A stretch of DNA of 64,000 bases from Phycisphaerales bacterium (GTDB lineage: Bacteria > Planctomycetota > Phycisphaerae > Phycisphaerales > UBA1924): assembly GCA_029260375.1 (NCBI GenBank), contig JAJDDI010000092.1, positions 1 through 64,000 of the forward strand, in the 5' to 3' direction. Under the pieces are notes generated by a model, which was not told where the DNA came from, made no database searches, and saw only the letters and a program-made list of their open reading frames with translations. Made by a program: the position numbers and the translations under genes. This document shows positions 17,964 to 28,024 of the stretch, piece by piece (positions within the stretch are counted from its first letter, which is position 1; each line of letters starts with the position of its first letter).

Positions 17964-18337
17964 CGATGGCGCAGCGATCGCTACGCGACATCAGGACACT
18001 CACACACAGACGTACCTACCCCAAAGGGCTCGATCAGCGCCGGACGGAAACACCGTGCAGGCGCAGCGCGGGCCCAACCCGGCATTCGAATCGCATCAAG
18101 TTGTGTGGGTGAACGTGATCCGCGAGGTGTCTGAACAAATCAGAAGGATCAGTGCTGGTATCAACCTCGCGACTCGTGCTCACCTTTCAAGAACAATGTG
18201 GATCAATGAGACACCCCCTATACGACCCATGTTTCGGCGTGTTCCGTCGCGTTCTCTTTATCACACGCTAAAAATCGTTGCGACACGTGGCCTGTGACAC
18301 AAACCATGACACGCACTGTCGCCCCTATGATCCCGTG
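17964..18337. other. Gene-free stretch upstream of uvrB
   Basis: 374 bases between the small minus-strand gene and uvrB. The right half (about 18080-18330) is clearly richer in A and T than the rest of the window and probably holds the uvrB promoter. I see no confident -35/-10 pair, no SOS-box-like palindrome and no RNA gene. Confidence 0.5.
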
Positions 18338-20560
<2,223 letters not shown>

Positions 20561-20568
20561 ACTCGCCC

Positions 20569-20781
20569 ATGAGCGGCAGCGAGCACAGCGGCGGGACGCG
20601 CATCGCCCCGGGGTTCCGGCGCCGCCTGTCGTACTACGTCTTGGGCATCGCGATCGGGCTGCTCATGCTCGGGCTGATCAACCAGGCGAAGAAGCGGTCC
20701 GCGGCCAACAACGCCACGCAGCAGAGCAGCGCCACCGCCCCTGAATCCGCGACCCGACCGCCTGGCGAACAGGACGAGTAG
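20569..20781 (+). CDS. Small single-pass membrane protein
   Basis: 70 residues with a basic N-terminus (FRRRLSYY), one hydrophobic helix (YVLGIAIGLLMLGLI, about residues 23-37) and a polar Ser/Thr/Glu tail. It begins 8 bases after the uvrB stop and ends 35 bases before uvrA, so it is embedded in the uvrB-uvrA transcription unit. The topology suggests an inner-membrane peptide with N-in orientation. No function can be assigned. Confidence 0.65.
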   Translation: MSGSEHSGGTRIAPGFRRRLSYYVLGIAIGLLMLGLINQAKKRSAANNATQQSSATAPESATRPPGEQDE

Positions 20782-20816
20782 CGGCGCGTACCATTCGCGT
20801 TCACGGAGGACAGCGG

Positions 20817-23800
20817 ATGGCGAGCAAGGCGAGCGGGACCCCCACCAGAAAGAAGAAGGCCGGCGCCCCGAGCAACGGGCGGGCGGTCGAGCCCAAGCCC
20901 CATCGCAAGAAGGCGGCGGCGGCGCCCATCGAACGCGTCATCCGCGTGCGCGGCGCCAAGGAGCACAACCTCAAGAACGTGGACATCGAGATCCCGCGCG
21001 ACAGGCTCGTGGTGATGACGGGCCTCTCGGGCTCGGGCAAGAGCTCCCTGGCCTTCGACACCATCTTCGCCGAGGGGCAGCGGAAGTACATGGAGTCGCT
21101 CTCCGCGTACGCCCGCCAGTTCCTCGACCAGCTCAAGAAGCCGGACGTCGAGGAGATCGAGGGCATCCCCCCCACCATCGCCATCGAGCAGCGCTCCGCC
21201 TCGCATAACCCGCGCTCTACCGTCGCCACCACGACCGAGATCTACGACTACCTCCGCCTGCTCTACGCCCGATGCGGGACGCCCCACTCCTGGGCGGTGA
21301 CCAAGGCGAAGAAGGACGGGACCGTCCTCGAACGCTCCGGGCGGCGCATCGAGGCCAGCAGCGCGACGCAGATCGTCGAGGGCGTGATGAACCTGGGCGA
21401 GGGCGCCCGGATCATGGTGATGGCGCCCGTCGTGCGCGCCAAGAAGGGTTTCCATAAGGACGTTCTTGAGGATCTGTTCGCCCAGGGCTGGGGACGCGCC
21501 CGCGTCAACGGCGAGATCATCGACCTCCGCGACGCCCTCAAGGAAGGCGGCGAGAACCCGCTCAACCTGCACCGGCACAAGAAGCACACGGTTGACGCCG
21601 TGGTCGATCGGCTGGTGATCAAGCCCGACGGGCGCCAGCGTCTGGTCGAGTCGATCGAGGCGTCGCTGCGGATGGCCGATGGGTCTGTGGTGATCGCGGT
21701 TGAGGACACGGGGGGGCAAGATGCCCCCCCCTCCAAGAACGGGGATTGGACTGACCACACCTACAGCGCCAAGTTCGCCGACCCGGACCACCCCGAGTGC
21801 GCCCTGGAAGAACTCAGCCCGAGGCTGTTCAGCTTCAACTCACCCTTCGGCGCCTGCCCGACGTGTCATGGACTGGGCGCCATCCTCGAGTTCGACGAGG
21901 ACCTGGTCGTCCCCGACCCCGAGCGCACGCTCGCCTCGGGCGGCATCGCCCCGTTCAAGAAGAACGGCCCGGGCGGGATGATCTACCCCAAGTACCTCCG
22001 GCGCTTCGGTCGCGCGTTCGGCGTGACGATGTCCACGCCCGTCGGGTCGCTGTCCGACGAGCTCTACGACATCCTCCTCCACGGCACGAGCCCCGAGCAG
22101 AAGAAAAAGCACGGCGCCTCGTGGGACGGCGTCCTGCCCATGCTCACCCGCTGGTTCGAGAAGACCGAATCCACCTGGGCCAAGGACCACCTCCACCAGT
22201 TCCAGACCGAGCAGACCTGCCCCAGCTGCATGGGCGACCGCCTCCGCATCGAGGCCATGCACGTCCTGCTCACCAGCAGCCACAAGGCCGACACCGAGCG
22301 GGCGTACTCGCCCAGCGTCATCGGGCGCACGAAGAACGACGGCACGGTCCTGAACATTTCCGAGCTGTCCCGCCTCAACATCACCGACGCGATCGCGTTC
22401 GTCGATGGGCTCACGCTCAGCGAGGAACAGAGCGTGATTTCTGAGCCGATCCTGCGCGAGGTCGGCAACCGGCTCCGCTTCCTCGCCTCGGTCGGGCTGG
22501 AGTACCTCTCACTGGACCGGCGGACCGCGACGCTCTCGGGCGGCGAGGCGCAGCGCATCCGTCTGGCGACGCAGGTCGGGTCTGGATTGGTCGGCGCGTG
22601 CTACGTGCTCGACGAGCCGACGATCGGCCTGCACCAGCGCGACAACGACCGCCTGATCACGACCCTGCGCCACCTGACGGACATCGGCAACACGGTCATC
22701 GTCGTCGAGCATGACGAGGACATGATCCGGGCCGCGGACCATGTGATCGACATCGGACCCGGCCCCGGGGTCCACGGCGGGCGCATCGTCGCCCAGGGCT
22801 CGATCGATGACATCATGGGCGCCCCCGACAGCATCACCGGCGACTACCTCAGCGGTAGGCGCAAGCTGCTGGTCCCGGAGCAGCGCCGCCCGCTGAGCGA
22901 GAAGAAGGCGATCGGCGTCAAGGGCGCCCGCGAGCACAACCTGAAAAAGGTCGATGCCGTGTTCCCGCTGGGCGGGCTCGTGTGCGTGACCGGGGTTTCC
23001 GGCTCGGGCAAGTCCACACTCGTGAATGATATTTTGCTCAAGAGCGTCCGCCAGAGCTTGCTCGGCTCACGCGACAAGCCCGGCGCCCACAGCCGCGTGA
23101 CCGGGCTCGCCCAGATCGACCGGGTGATCGAGGTCGATCAGTCCCCCATCGGGCGCACGCCGCGCTCGAACCCCGCGACGTACACCAACGTGTTTGACGG
23201 CATCCGCCAGGTCTTCACCCAGACCAAGGAATCCAAGATCCGCGGGTACAAGCCCGGGCGCTTCAGCTTCAACGTCAGCGCCAAGAACGGCGGCGGGCGC
23301 TGCGAGGCGTGCCAGGGGCAGGGGCTCAAGAAGATCGAGATGCACTTCCTGCCCGATGTCTACGTCGAGTGCGAGGTATGCCGCGGCAAGCGGTACAACC
23401 GCGAGACGCTCGAGATCGTCTACCGCGGCAAGACCATCGCCGACGTGCTGGGCATGACCGTCGAGGACGCGTGCGTCTTCTTCGAGAACCACCCGAAGAT
23501 CCTCCGCTTCGTCCAGTGCCTGCACGACGTCGGGCTCGACTACATCACGCTGGGCCAGCCCAGCACGACGCTCTCGGGCGGCGAGGCCCAGCGGGTGAAG
23601 CTGGCGACGGAGCTGGGCAAGGCCGTGCGCCACGACGGCACGCCCACGGGCGAGAAGACGCTCTACATCCTGGACGAGCCGACGACGGGCCTGCACTTCG
23701 AGGACATCCGCAAGCTGCTGGAGGTGCTCAACAAGCTGGCGGACGCCGGGGCGACGCTGGTGGTGATCGAGCACAACCTGGACGTGATCAAGGGCGCCGA

Positions 23801-23927
23801 CTGGATCATCGACCTGGGCCCCGAGGGCGGCGACGCGGGCGGGCGGATCATCGCGGCGGGCACGCCGGAGGACGTGGCGAGGGTGAAGGGGAGCCACACG
23901 GGGGGGTATTTGAGGGGGATGCTGTAG
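20817..23927 (+). CDS. uvrA: Excinuclease ABC subunit A
   Basis: 1036-residue dimeric damage sensor. A roughly 35-residue Lys/Ala-rich N-terminal extension precedes the usual start ([20 protein letters not shown]). The two ATPase modules have Walker [10 protein letters not shown] and GVSGSGKST, and signatures [15 protein letters not shown] and [15 protein letters not shown]. The second zinc finger (CEACQGQG ... CEVCRGK) is canonical. In the first, the usual CxxC before LEPRLFSFN reads HPEC, so the first Cys is replaced by His. A short palindrome at 21710-21730 encodes a GGQDAPP insertion just upstream. GGAGGA precedes the ATG. It follows uvrB in one unit. Confidence 0.97.
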   Translation: MASKASGTPTRKKKAGAPSNGRAVEPKPHRKKAAAAPIERVIRVRGAKEHNLKNVDIEIPRDRLVVMTGLSGSGKSSLAFDTIFAEGQRKYMESLSAYARQFLDQLKKPDVEEIEGIPPTIAIEQRSASHNPRSTVATTTEIYDYLRLLYARCGTPHSWAVTKAKKDGTVLERSGRRIEASSATQIVEGVMNLGEGARIMVMAPVVRAKKGFHKDVLEDLFAQGWGRARVNGEIIDLRDALKEGGENPLNLHRHKKHTVDAVVDRLVIKPDGRQRLVESIEASLRMADGSVVIAVEDTGGQDAPPSKNGDWTDHTYSAKFADPDHPECALEELSPRLFSFNSPFGACPTCHGLGAILEFDEDLVVPDPERTLASGGIAPFKKNGPGGMIYPKYLRRFGRAFGVTMSTPVGSLSDELYDILLHGTSPEQKKKHGASWDGVLPMLTRWFEKTESTWAKDHLHQFQTEQTCPSCMGDRLRIEAMHVLLTSSHKADTERAYSPSVIGRTKNDGTVLNISELSRLNITDAIAFVDGLTLSEEQSVISEPILREVGNRLRFLASVGLEYLSLDRRTATLSGGEAQRIRLATQVGSGLVGACYVLDEPTIGLHQRDNDRLITTLRHLTDIGNTVIVVEHDEDMIRAADHVIDIGPGPGVHGGRIVAQGSIDDIMGAPDSITGDYLSGRRKLLVPEQRRPLSEKKAIGVKGAREHNLKKVDAVFPLGGLVCVTGVSGSGKSTLVNDILLKSVRQSLLGSRDKPGAHSRVTGLAQIDRVIEVDQSPIGRTPRSNPATYTNVFDGIRQVFTQTKESKIRGYKPGRFSFNVSAKNGGGRCEACQGQGLKKIEMHFLPDVYVECEVCRGKRYNRETLEIVYRGKTIADVLGMTVEDACVFFENHPKILRFVQCLHDVGLDYITLGQPSTTLSGGEAQRVKLATELGKAVRHDGTPTGEKTLYILDEPTTGLHFEDIRKLLEVLNKLADAGATLVVIEHNLDVIKGADWIIDLGPEGGDAGGRIIAAGTPEDVARVKGSHTGGYLRGML
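21710..21730 (+). repeat. Palindromic repeat inside uvrA
   Basis: An 8-base-pair stem GGGGGGGC / GCCCCCCC with loop AAGAT lies in frame in uvrA and encodes Thr-Gly-Gly-Gln-Asp-Ala-Pro-Pro. It falls in a variable loop just before the first zinc finger, where other UvrA proteins have no such motif. Confidence 0.75.
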
Positions 23928-23960
23928 CAAGTACACTATTGGCAACAGAGGGGGGGACAG

Positions 23961-24491
23961 ATGATCATTCGTGCATTTGGCCAGTATTGGAATCCAGAAA
24001 TCGTGAGCTGGGGAAAGAAAGGCCCCGGCAATCAAGGAAAGCTTGTTGGCAAGGTAAAAATTGACACCCTTACCTACAATATAGATTTTTGGAATGCAAT
24101 AGGCATTTATATATTGCACGACAGTTTTCGGCCTATCTATGTTGGCAAAGCATTTGGCACAAAAATTGGGCCGAGGCTCAGAGACCATCTCACGGATAGA
24201 TTTGCGGGTCGATGGGACATGTTTTCATGGTTCACGCTATCAACAATCAACACTACTACGTGCAGCACAAGAGATCCTGGCACAAGGCAACTTTCTCCGA
24301 CCACAGTAACCGATACGCTAGAAGCACTTGCAATTTTGGCCACCGATGCCCCGCTTAATCGCCGAAGGGAGAGCATCCCTAGCGCAATCGAAGCAATACA
24401 ACCCAAAGGCGATCCCCGAACTGTACGAAACTATCTTGAAGCTCTACTTTTCGAAACAACGACAATTCGAGAGCAGGTAGACCAGTTGTAG
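23961..24491 (+). CDS. GIY-YIG nuclease-like protein, low GC
   Basis: 176 residues. The GIY-YIG fold is visible: GIY at 48-50, YVG at 60-62 (PIYVGKA), the catalytic-type arginines in RLRDHL (72-74), a glutamate at 121 in DTLEALAI and the asparagine at 133 in PLNRRR. These match the order of family residues, so it may be an active nuclease rather than a relic. GC content is far lower than both neighbours and codon use is AT-rich, a strong sign of transfer. It starts 34 bases after uvrA, and a palindromic repeat begins 5 bases after its stop. The N-terminal 40 residues are unassigned. It could be a defence-related or homing-type enzyme. Confidence 0.72.
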   Translation: MIIRAFGQYWNPEIVSWGKKGPGNQGKLVGKVKIDTLTYNIDFWNAIGIYILHDSFRPIYVGKAFGTKIGPRLRDHLTDRFAGRWDMFSWFTLSTINTTTCSTRDPGTRQLSPTTVTDTLEALAILATDAPLNRRRESIPSAIEAIQPKGDPRTVRNYLEALLFETTTIREQVDQL

Positions 24492-24495
24492 ACGG

Positions 24496-24527
24496 GTGCC
24501 CACCCAAAGCAAGCTTTGGGCGGACAC
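24496..24527. repeat. Palindromic repeat after the GIY-YIG gene
   Basis: An imperfect 15-base-pair stem (13 of 15 paired) around CCCAAAGC-AA-GCTTTGGG, with outer GTG...CAC pairs. It lies 5 bases after the stop at 24489-24491 and could act as a terminator-like hairpin, though no U-tract follows. The sequence is of the palindromic-repeat kind rather than a typical terminator. Confidence 0.6.
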
Positions 24528-24567
24528 GGCCACCGATTACTCGACTCAGCCCAAGTACTCTGATCCC

Positions 24568-25005
24568 ATGGGACTGATCGCCGACCGAATCTCCGCCGCC
24601 CATCGCGGCGGCAACCCGCACGTCATCGCCCGCCTGCCCTCCGGATGGGCGGTGCTGGGCGACACCCAGCCCCTGCGCGGGTACTGCCTGCTGCTGGGCG
24701 ACCCCGTCACGCCCCATCTCAACGCGATGGCGCCCAAGGACCAGCGGGCGTTCCTGGCGGAAATGGCCCGCCTGGGTGACGCCGTGCTGGCGGTGACCGG
24801 CGGCGTGCGCATCAACTACGAGATCCTGGGCAACCTCGTCCCCGAGCTGCACGCCCACGTCATCCCGCGGTTCGCGGACGAACCCGAGGACAGGCGGGTC
24901 GTGGCGCCGATGTCCGCGTACGACTGGAGCGGCGCCCGCGCGAGCGAGCCGGACGGCGATGATCGGGAGATGATGTTGGCGATCCGCGAGCGGCTGGGGA
25001 CTTGA
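24568..25005 (+). CDS. HIT-family hydrolase
   Basis: 145-residue histidine-triad protein, a class of nucleotide hydrolases and transferases that act on dinucleoside polyphosphates or adenylated substrates. The motif reads ELHAHVIPR at about residues 93-101. The catalytic middle His (H95) and the third (H97) are kept, while the first triad position is Glu, as in other bacterial variants with non-His residues there. I chose the ATG at 24568 because it fits family length; the frame opens at 24496 inside a palindromic repeat. Palindromic repeats flank the gene on both sides. Confidence 0.85.
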   Translation: MGLIADRISAAHRGGNPHVIARLPSGWAVLGDTQPLRGYCLLLGDPVTPHLNAMAPKDQRAFLAEMARLGDAVLAVTGGVRINYEILGNLVPELHAHVIPRFADEPEDRRVVAPMSAYDWSGARASEPDGDDREMMLAIRERLGT

Positions 25006-25013
25006 TCCTGCTC

Positions 25014-25089
25014 GTGCCACTGACCCGTCTTCGGGTCAGTGTGTGATTCGTGGGGATCGAGCACTGACCCGAAGACGGGTCTGTGGCAC
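25014..25089. repeat. BIME-like pair of inverted 28-base repeats
   Basis: Two 28-base units in inverted orientation (25014-25041 and 25062-25089) differ at two positions and are separated by 20 bases. Each unit holds its own hairpin; in the left unit it is CACTGACCCG-TCTT-CGGGTCAGTG. The pair fills the gap between two convergent genes (stops at 25005 and 25097), so it may also serve as a two-way transcription end. Confidence 0.85.
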
Positions 25090-25096
25090 GGAGAAC

Positions 25097-25414
25097 CTAC
25101 AGCCGCGCCCGCACACGCTCGTCCAGGTCCCCCACTATCCGGCGCATGGTCGAGAGGTCCAGCCTCGCGGGCATCTCCTCGGCTTCGAGCTCACGCACCA
25201 GCACCGCCAGCAGCGCCTGGGCCACCTTGCTCGGGGGCGACCCGCCGCCGGAGATGTGGTCGTGGTCCGCCCAGGAGAGTGACACGGTGTGCGTCCCCTC
25301 CACGCCCTCGGGCCAGAAGATGGCCGCCTCGTAGGACCAGCCCGCGTCGGTCTCGGTCTCGCTGCCGAGCTCGACGCGTGCCACCTCGTCGTGTTGGGGT
25401 CGGTACGATCCCAT
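25097..25414 (-). CDS. Hypothetical protein
   Basis: 105 residues, acidic and soluble. A beta-rich middle (DAGWSYEAAIFWPEGVEGTH; SLSWADHDHISGGG) is followed by a helical C-terminus (SKVAQALLAVLVRELEAEEM; LSTMRRIVGDLDERVRARL). Not recognised. The ATG at 25412-25414 overlaps the upstream in-frame extension of the divergent permease frame, which is one reason to start that gene at 25497. The only nearby repeat is the inverted pair just past its stop. Confidence 0.6.
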   Translation of the reverse strand: MGSYRPQHDEVARVELGSETETDAGWSYEAAIFWPEGVEGTHTVSLSWADHDHISGGGSPPSKVAQALLAVLVRELEAEEMPARLDLSTMRRIVGDLDERVRARL

Positions 25415-25496
25415 GCCGCTCACTGTATCGGCGACGCCCCGCCTGCCGCTCGGGTTTTCGGGACGGTCGCCGGCGCCGCCCAAGGGTCTGATCCGC

Positions 25497-26828
25497 GTGA
25501 CGTTCCTCATCGAAACCATCAAGCTGGGCCTGACCAACCTCCGCCTGCAGATGCTGCGGAGCATCCTGACGGCCCTGGGCATCATCTTTGGGGTTGCCGC
25601 GGTGATCACGATGGTCTCGATTGGCGAGGGTTCGACGGCCGAGGCGCTGGCCCAGATCGAGCGGCTGGGCGCCAAGAACATCATCATCCGGTCGCAGAAG
25701 CCGCCCGAGGACCAGTCGCAGCAGAACAGCCAGCAGCGGTCGTTCGTGTCCAAGTACGGGCTGACGCGCGAGGACCTGCGGATCATCGAGCAGAACTTCC
25801 CCGACGCCGAGGCGATCGTCCCGCTCAAGGAGGTCGGCGCACAGACTTTGCGGGGCGAGAAGCGTCAGACCTCGCAGGGCATCGGGACGACGCCCGCGCT
25901 GCTCGAGGCCGCGAAGCTGAGGATGGCGCGCGGGCGGTACCTGACCAGCCAGGACATGGCCAACCGCGACCTGGTGTGCGTGATCGGGCACGAGGTGGCC
26001 AAGGAGATGTTCCACCTCGAGGACCCGATCGGGCTGACGATCCGGATCGACCAGACGCCGATCCGCGTGGTGGGCGTGCTGGCGCCCGTGGGCCTGTCGG
26101 GGGGCGCCGGGGCAACGCGCGTGGGGCGCGACATCAACCTGGACATCCACATCCCCATCACCAGCGCCCGAGTCGTGTTCGGCGACACCGTTGTGCGGCG
26201 CACCAGCGGCAGCTTCCAGGCCAGCGAGGTCGAGATCTCCGAGATCTACCTCGTCGCGCCGACGCGCAGCCGCGTCGTGTCCGACGCCGCCCGATTGCGT
26301 CGCCTCATGACCCAGCGCCACGGCAACATGGACGACATGGGCATGATCGTCCCCTACGAACTCCTCGAGACCGCCCGCAAGGAGGCGCTCACCGGGCAGT
26401 GGATCTCGGGCGCGATCGCCGCGATCAGCCTCCTTGTCGGCGGCATCGGCATCATGAACATCATGCTCGCGTCCGTCACCGAGCGGACCCGCGAGATCGG
26501 CATCCGGCGCGCCCTGGGCGCCACCCGCAAGCACATCGTCAGCCAGTTCCTGGTCGAGACGGGCGTGCTGAGCTCCATCGGCGGGCTCATCGGCGTCGCG
26601 CTGGGGCTGGGGCTGAGCATCGGGCTCAACGTCCTCGTCCCCTGGCTGCCCCGGGCGCCGATGATCGGCAAGTACTTCCCCGCGGACGCGACGCTTCCCA
26701 CGCTGGTATCGCCCTGGTCGGTGATCGTGGCGTTCCTGGTCGCCGCGGCGACGGGGCTGGTGTTCGGGATCTACCCCGCGCGCAAGGCCGCGGCCCAGGA
26801 CCCGATCGTGGCGCTCAGGCACGACTGA
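25497..26828 (+). CDS. MacB/FtsX-type ABC permease
   Basis: 443-residue permease. N-terminal helix (LRSILTALGIIFGVAAVITM) with the MacB motif SIGEGSTAEALAQIERLGAK, then a periplasmic MacB core domain of about 220 residues, and three C-terminal helices with the FtsX motif EIGIRRALGATRKHIVSQFL. I prefer the GTG at 25497 over the upstream ATG at 25413, because the latter overlaps the divergent gene and adds a non-conserved 28-residue stretch. No ATPase is adjacent; it would need a partner encoded elsewhere. Substrate unknown. Confidence 0.85.
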   Translation: MTFLIETIKLGLTNLRLQMLRSILTALGIIFGVAAVITMVSIGEGSTAEALAQIERLGAKNIIIRSQKPPEDQSQQNSQQRSFVSKYGLTREDLRIIEQNFPDAEAIVPLKEVGAQTLRGEKRQTSQGIGTTPALLEAAKLRMARGRYLTSQDMANRDLVCVIGHEVAKEMFHLEDPIGLTIRIDQTPIRVVGVLAPVGLSGGAGATRVGRDINLDIHIPITSARVVFGDTVVRRTSGSFQASEVEISEIYLVAPTRSRVVSDAARLRRLMTQRHGNMDDMGMIVPYELLETARKEALTGQWISGAIAAISLLVGGIGIMNIMLASVTERTREIGIRRALGATRKHIVSQFLVETGVLSSIGGLIGVALGLGLSIGLNVLVPWLPRAPMIGKYFPADATLPTLVSPWSVIVAFLVAAATGLVFGIYPARKAAAQDPIVALRHD

Positions 26829-26833
26829 TCGTG

Positions 26834-26868
26834 CCATGAAAGAAGCCCACCGCGTTTGCGATGGGCTC
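26834..26868 (-). terminator. infC terminator
   Basis: A 10-base-pair stem (26845-26854 with 26859-26868, loop of four) is followed on the minus strand by TTCTTTCATGG. One position pairs as G-U only in the minus-strand RNA and would be an A-C mismatch in plus-strand RNA, so the hairpin is tuned to end infC transcription. Confidence 0.8.
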
Positions 26869-26896
26869 CGATGGGTTCGTCAGCGTTCGGGACCGG

Positions 26897-27682
26897 TCAG
26901 CCGCCCAGCAGCTCGTTGATCTCGTCGTCCACGGGGTTGGTGGCGCGCTGGTCCGCCGGGCCCTTGCCCCGCTTGGTGCCCACGCCCGTCGCCTCCTCGC
27001 CGCCCTCGTCGTCGTGGTCCTCGGCCTCCTCGGCCAGGTTCTGCTCGGCGACCTGGGCCTCGAGCTTGGCCAGGTCCTCTTCCTCGTGGGCCTTGCCCTC
27101 CTGGGCCAGCTTGCGCTTGACCGCCTCGATCTTCACCTTGTCGGGCGCCAGCAGGATGCTCGCCTGGCGACCCATCCAGCGGGGCGCCATCTCGATCTTG
27201 GCGATGTCGCTCAGGTCCTCGCAGATCTGCGCCAGCCGCTCGAGCCCGAGCTGCTTGTGCGCCATCTCGCGGCCCCGGAACCGCTGCGTGAGCTGCACCT
27301 TGTGCCCCGCCATCAGGAATCGCCGGGACTGGTCCACGCGGATCTGCACATCGTGAGGGTCGATCTTGATCGAACGCCCCAGGCGGATCTCCTTGAGCTC
27401 CGACTGCTTGCTCGACGCCCGCGTCTGCTGCTCCTTCTTGGACAGGTCGTACTTGTACTTCCCGTAGTCCATGATCTTGCAGACGGGAGGACGCGCATCG
27501 GCGACCACCTCGACGAGGTCGAGCCCCGCTTCCTGCGCCTGGCGGATGGCGTCGTGGGTCTCGACCAGACCAACCTGCTCGTTGTTCTCGTCGATCAGGC
27601 GGATCGGGGAGATCCGGATCATGTGGTTGACGCGTGTGCGACGGACCGGGCCCTGTGGGCGGAAAAACCTTCTACGTGCGAT
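26897..27682 (-). CDS. infC: Translation initiation factor IF-3
   Basis: 261 residues if started at ATC 27680-27682. N-domain RLIDENNEQVGLV ... PPVCKIMDYGKYKYD and C-domain EIRLGRSIKIDPHD ... RFLMAGHKVQLTQRFRGREM are canonical. AGGAG lies 8 bases before the ATC, and the residues it adds (ARRRFFRPQGPVRRTRVNH) are the basic N-terminus expected in IF-3; the first ATG (27622) has no ribosome site and would lose it. Non-AUG starts let IF-3 repress its own synthesis in other bacteria, so the same control is likely. A 70-residue acidic tail (EEDLAKLEAQVAEQNLAEEA and beyond) is unusual in length. rpmI and rplT do not follow. Confidence 0.95.
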   Translation of the reverse strand: MARRRFFRPQGPVRRTRVNHMIRISPIRLIDENNEQVGLVETHDAIRQAQEAGLDLVEVVADARPPVCKIMDYGKYKYDLSKKEQQTRASSKQSELKEIRLGRSIKIDPHDVQIRVDQSRRFLMAGHKVQLTQRFRGREMAHKQLGLERLAQICEDLSDIAKIEMAPRWMGRQASILLAPDKVKIEAVKRKLAQEGKAHEEEDLAKLEAQVAEQNLAEEAEDHDDEGGEEATGVGTKRGKGPADQRATNPVDDEINELLGG

Positions 27683-27696
27683 GGTGACTGCTCCTG
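27680..27696 (-). promoter_or_regulatory. Ribosome site and AUC start of infC
   Basis: On the minus strand CAGGAG (27691-27696) is spaced 8 bases from ATC (27680-27682). No ATG, GTG or TTG in frame fits both the spacing and the conserved N-terminus. A rare start codon here implies initiation-factor feedback control. Confidence 0.75.
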
Positions 27697-28024
27697 ATGC
27701 TTGTCTTGACGAACCGCTGCGGGCGCAGCGTGGGCCTCACGTCGAGGCGCCGGGTACGGGATCGGTCGTGGGTGGTTGTCGGGCTCATGAGCTGGGGCGA
27801 TCGCCGGCGACGCCGCTGGCGCCTCGGGACCGCTCCGGGATGTGCGTTCGCGTGAACCGCATCGAGCCTCCGACCGAGCAGGACCCGGGGACGCCCCGGG
27901 GCCTGTGCTGTGCGTATTCAACCTCACCCGGGGGCGTAAAGCAAGCCCGCGCCGGGCTCCCCGGGGTGTATTTGCGCGAGTTCATCGTCGGATTCCCGCC
28001 TGATCTCGCTTCTTCACCGCTTGA
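27697..28024. other. Gene-free infC leader region
   Basis: About 330 bases between the infC start and the end of the kinase gene. It must hold the infC promoter and 5' leader. I find no convincing open frame. A direct repeat ACCGCTTGATC lies at its right end beside the kinase stop. No riboswitch or attenuator could be recognised by eye. Confidence 0.45.

Noticed and set aside
27619-27927. A 102-residue minus-strand frame upstream of infC
   Set aside because: It overlaps the infC N-terminus in another frame and has shadow composition; the region is better read as the infC leader.
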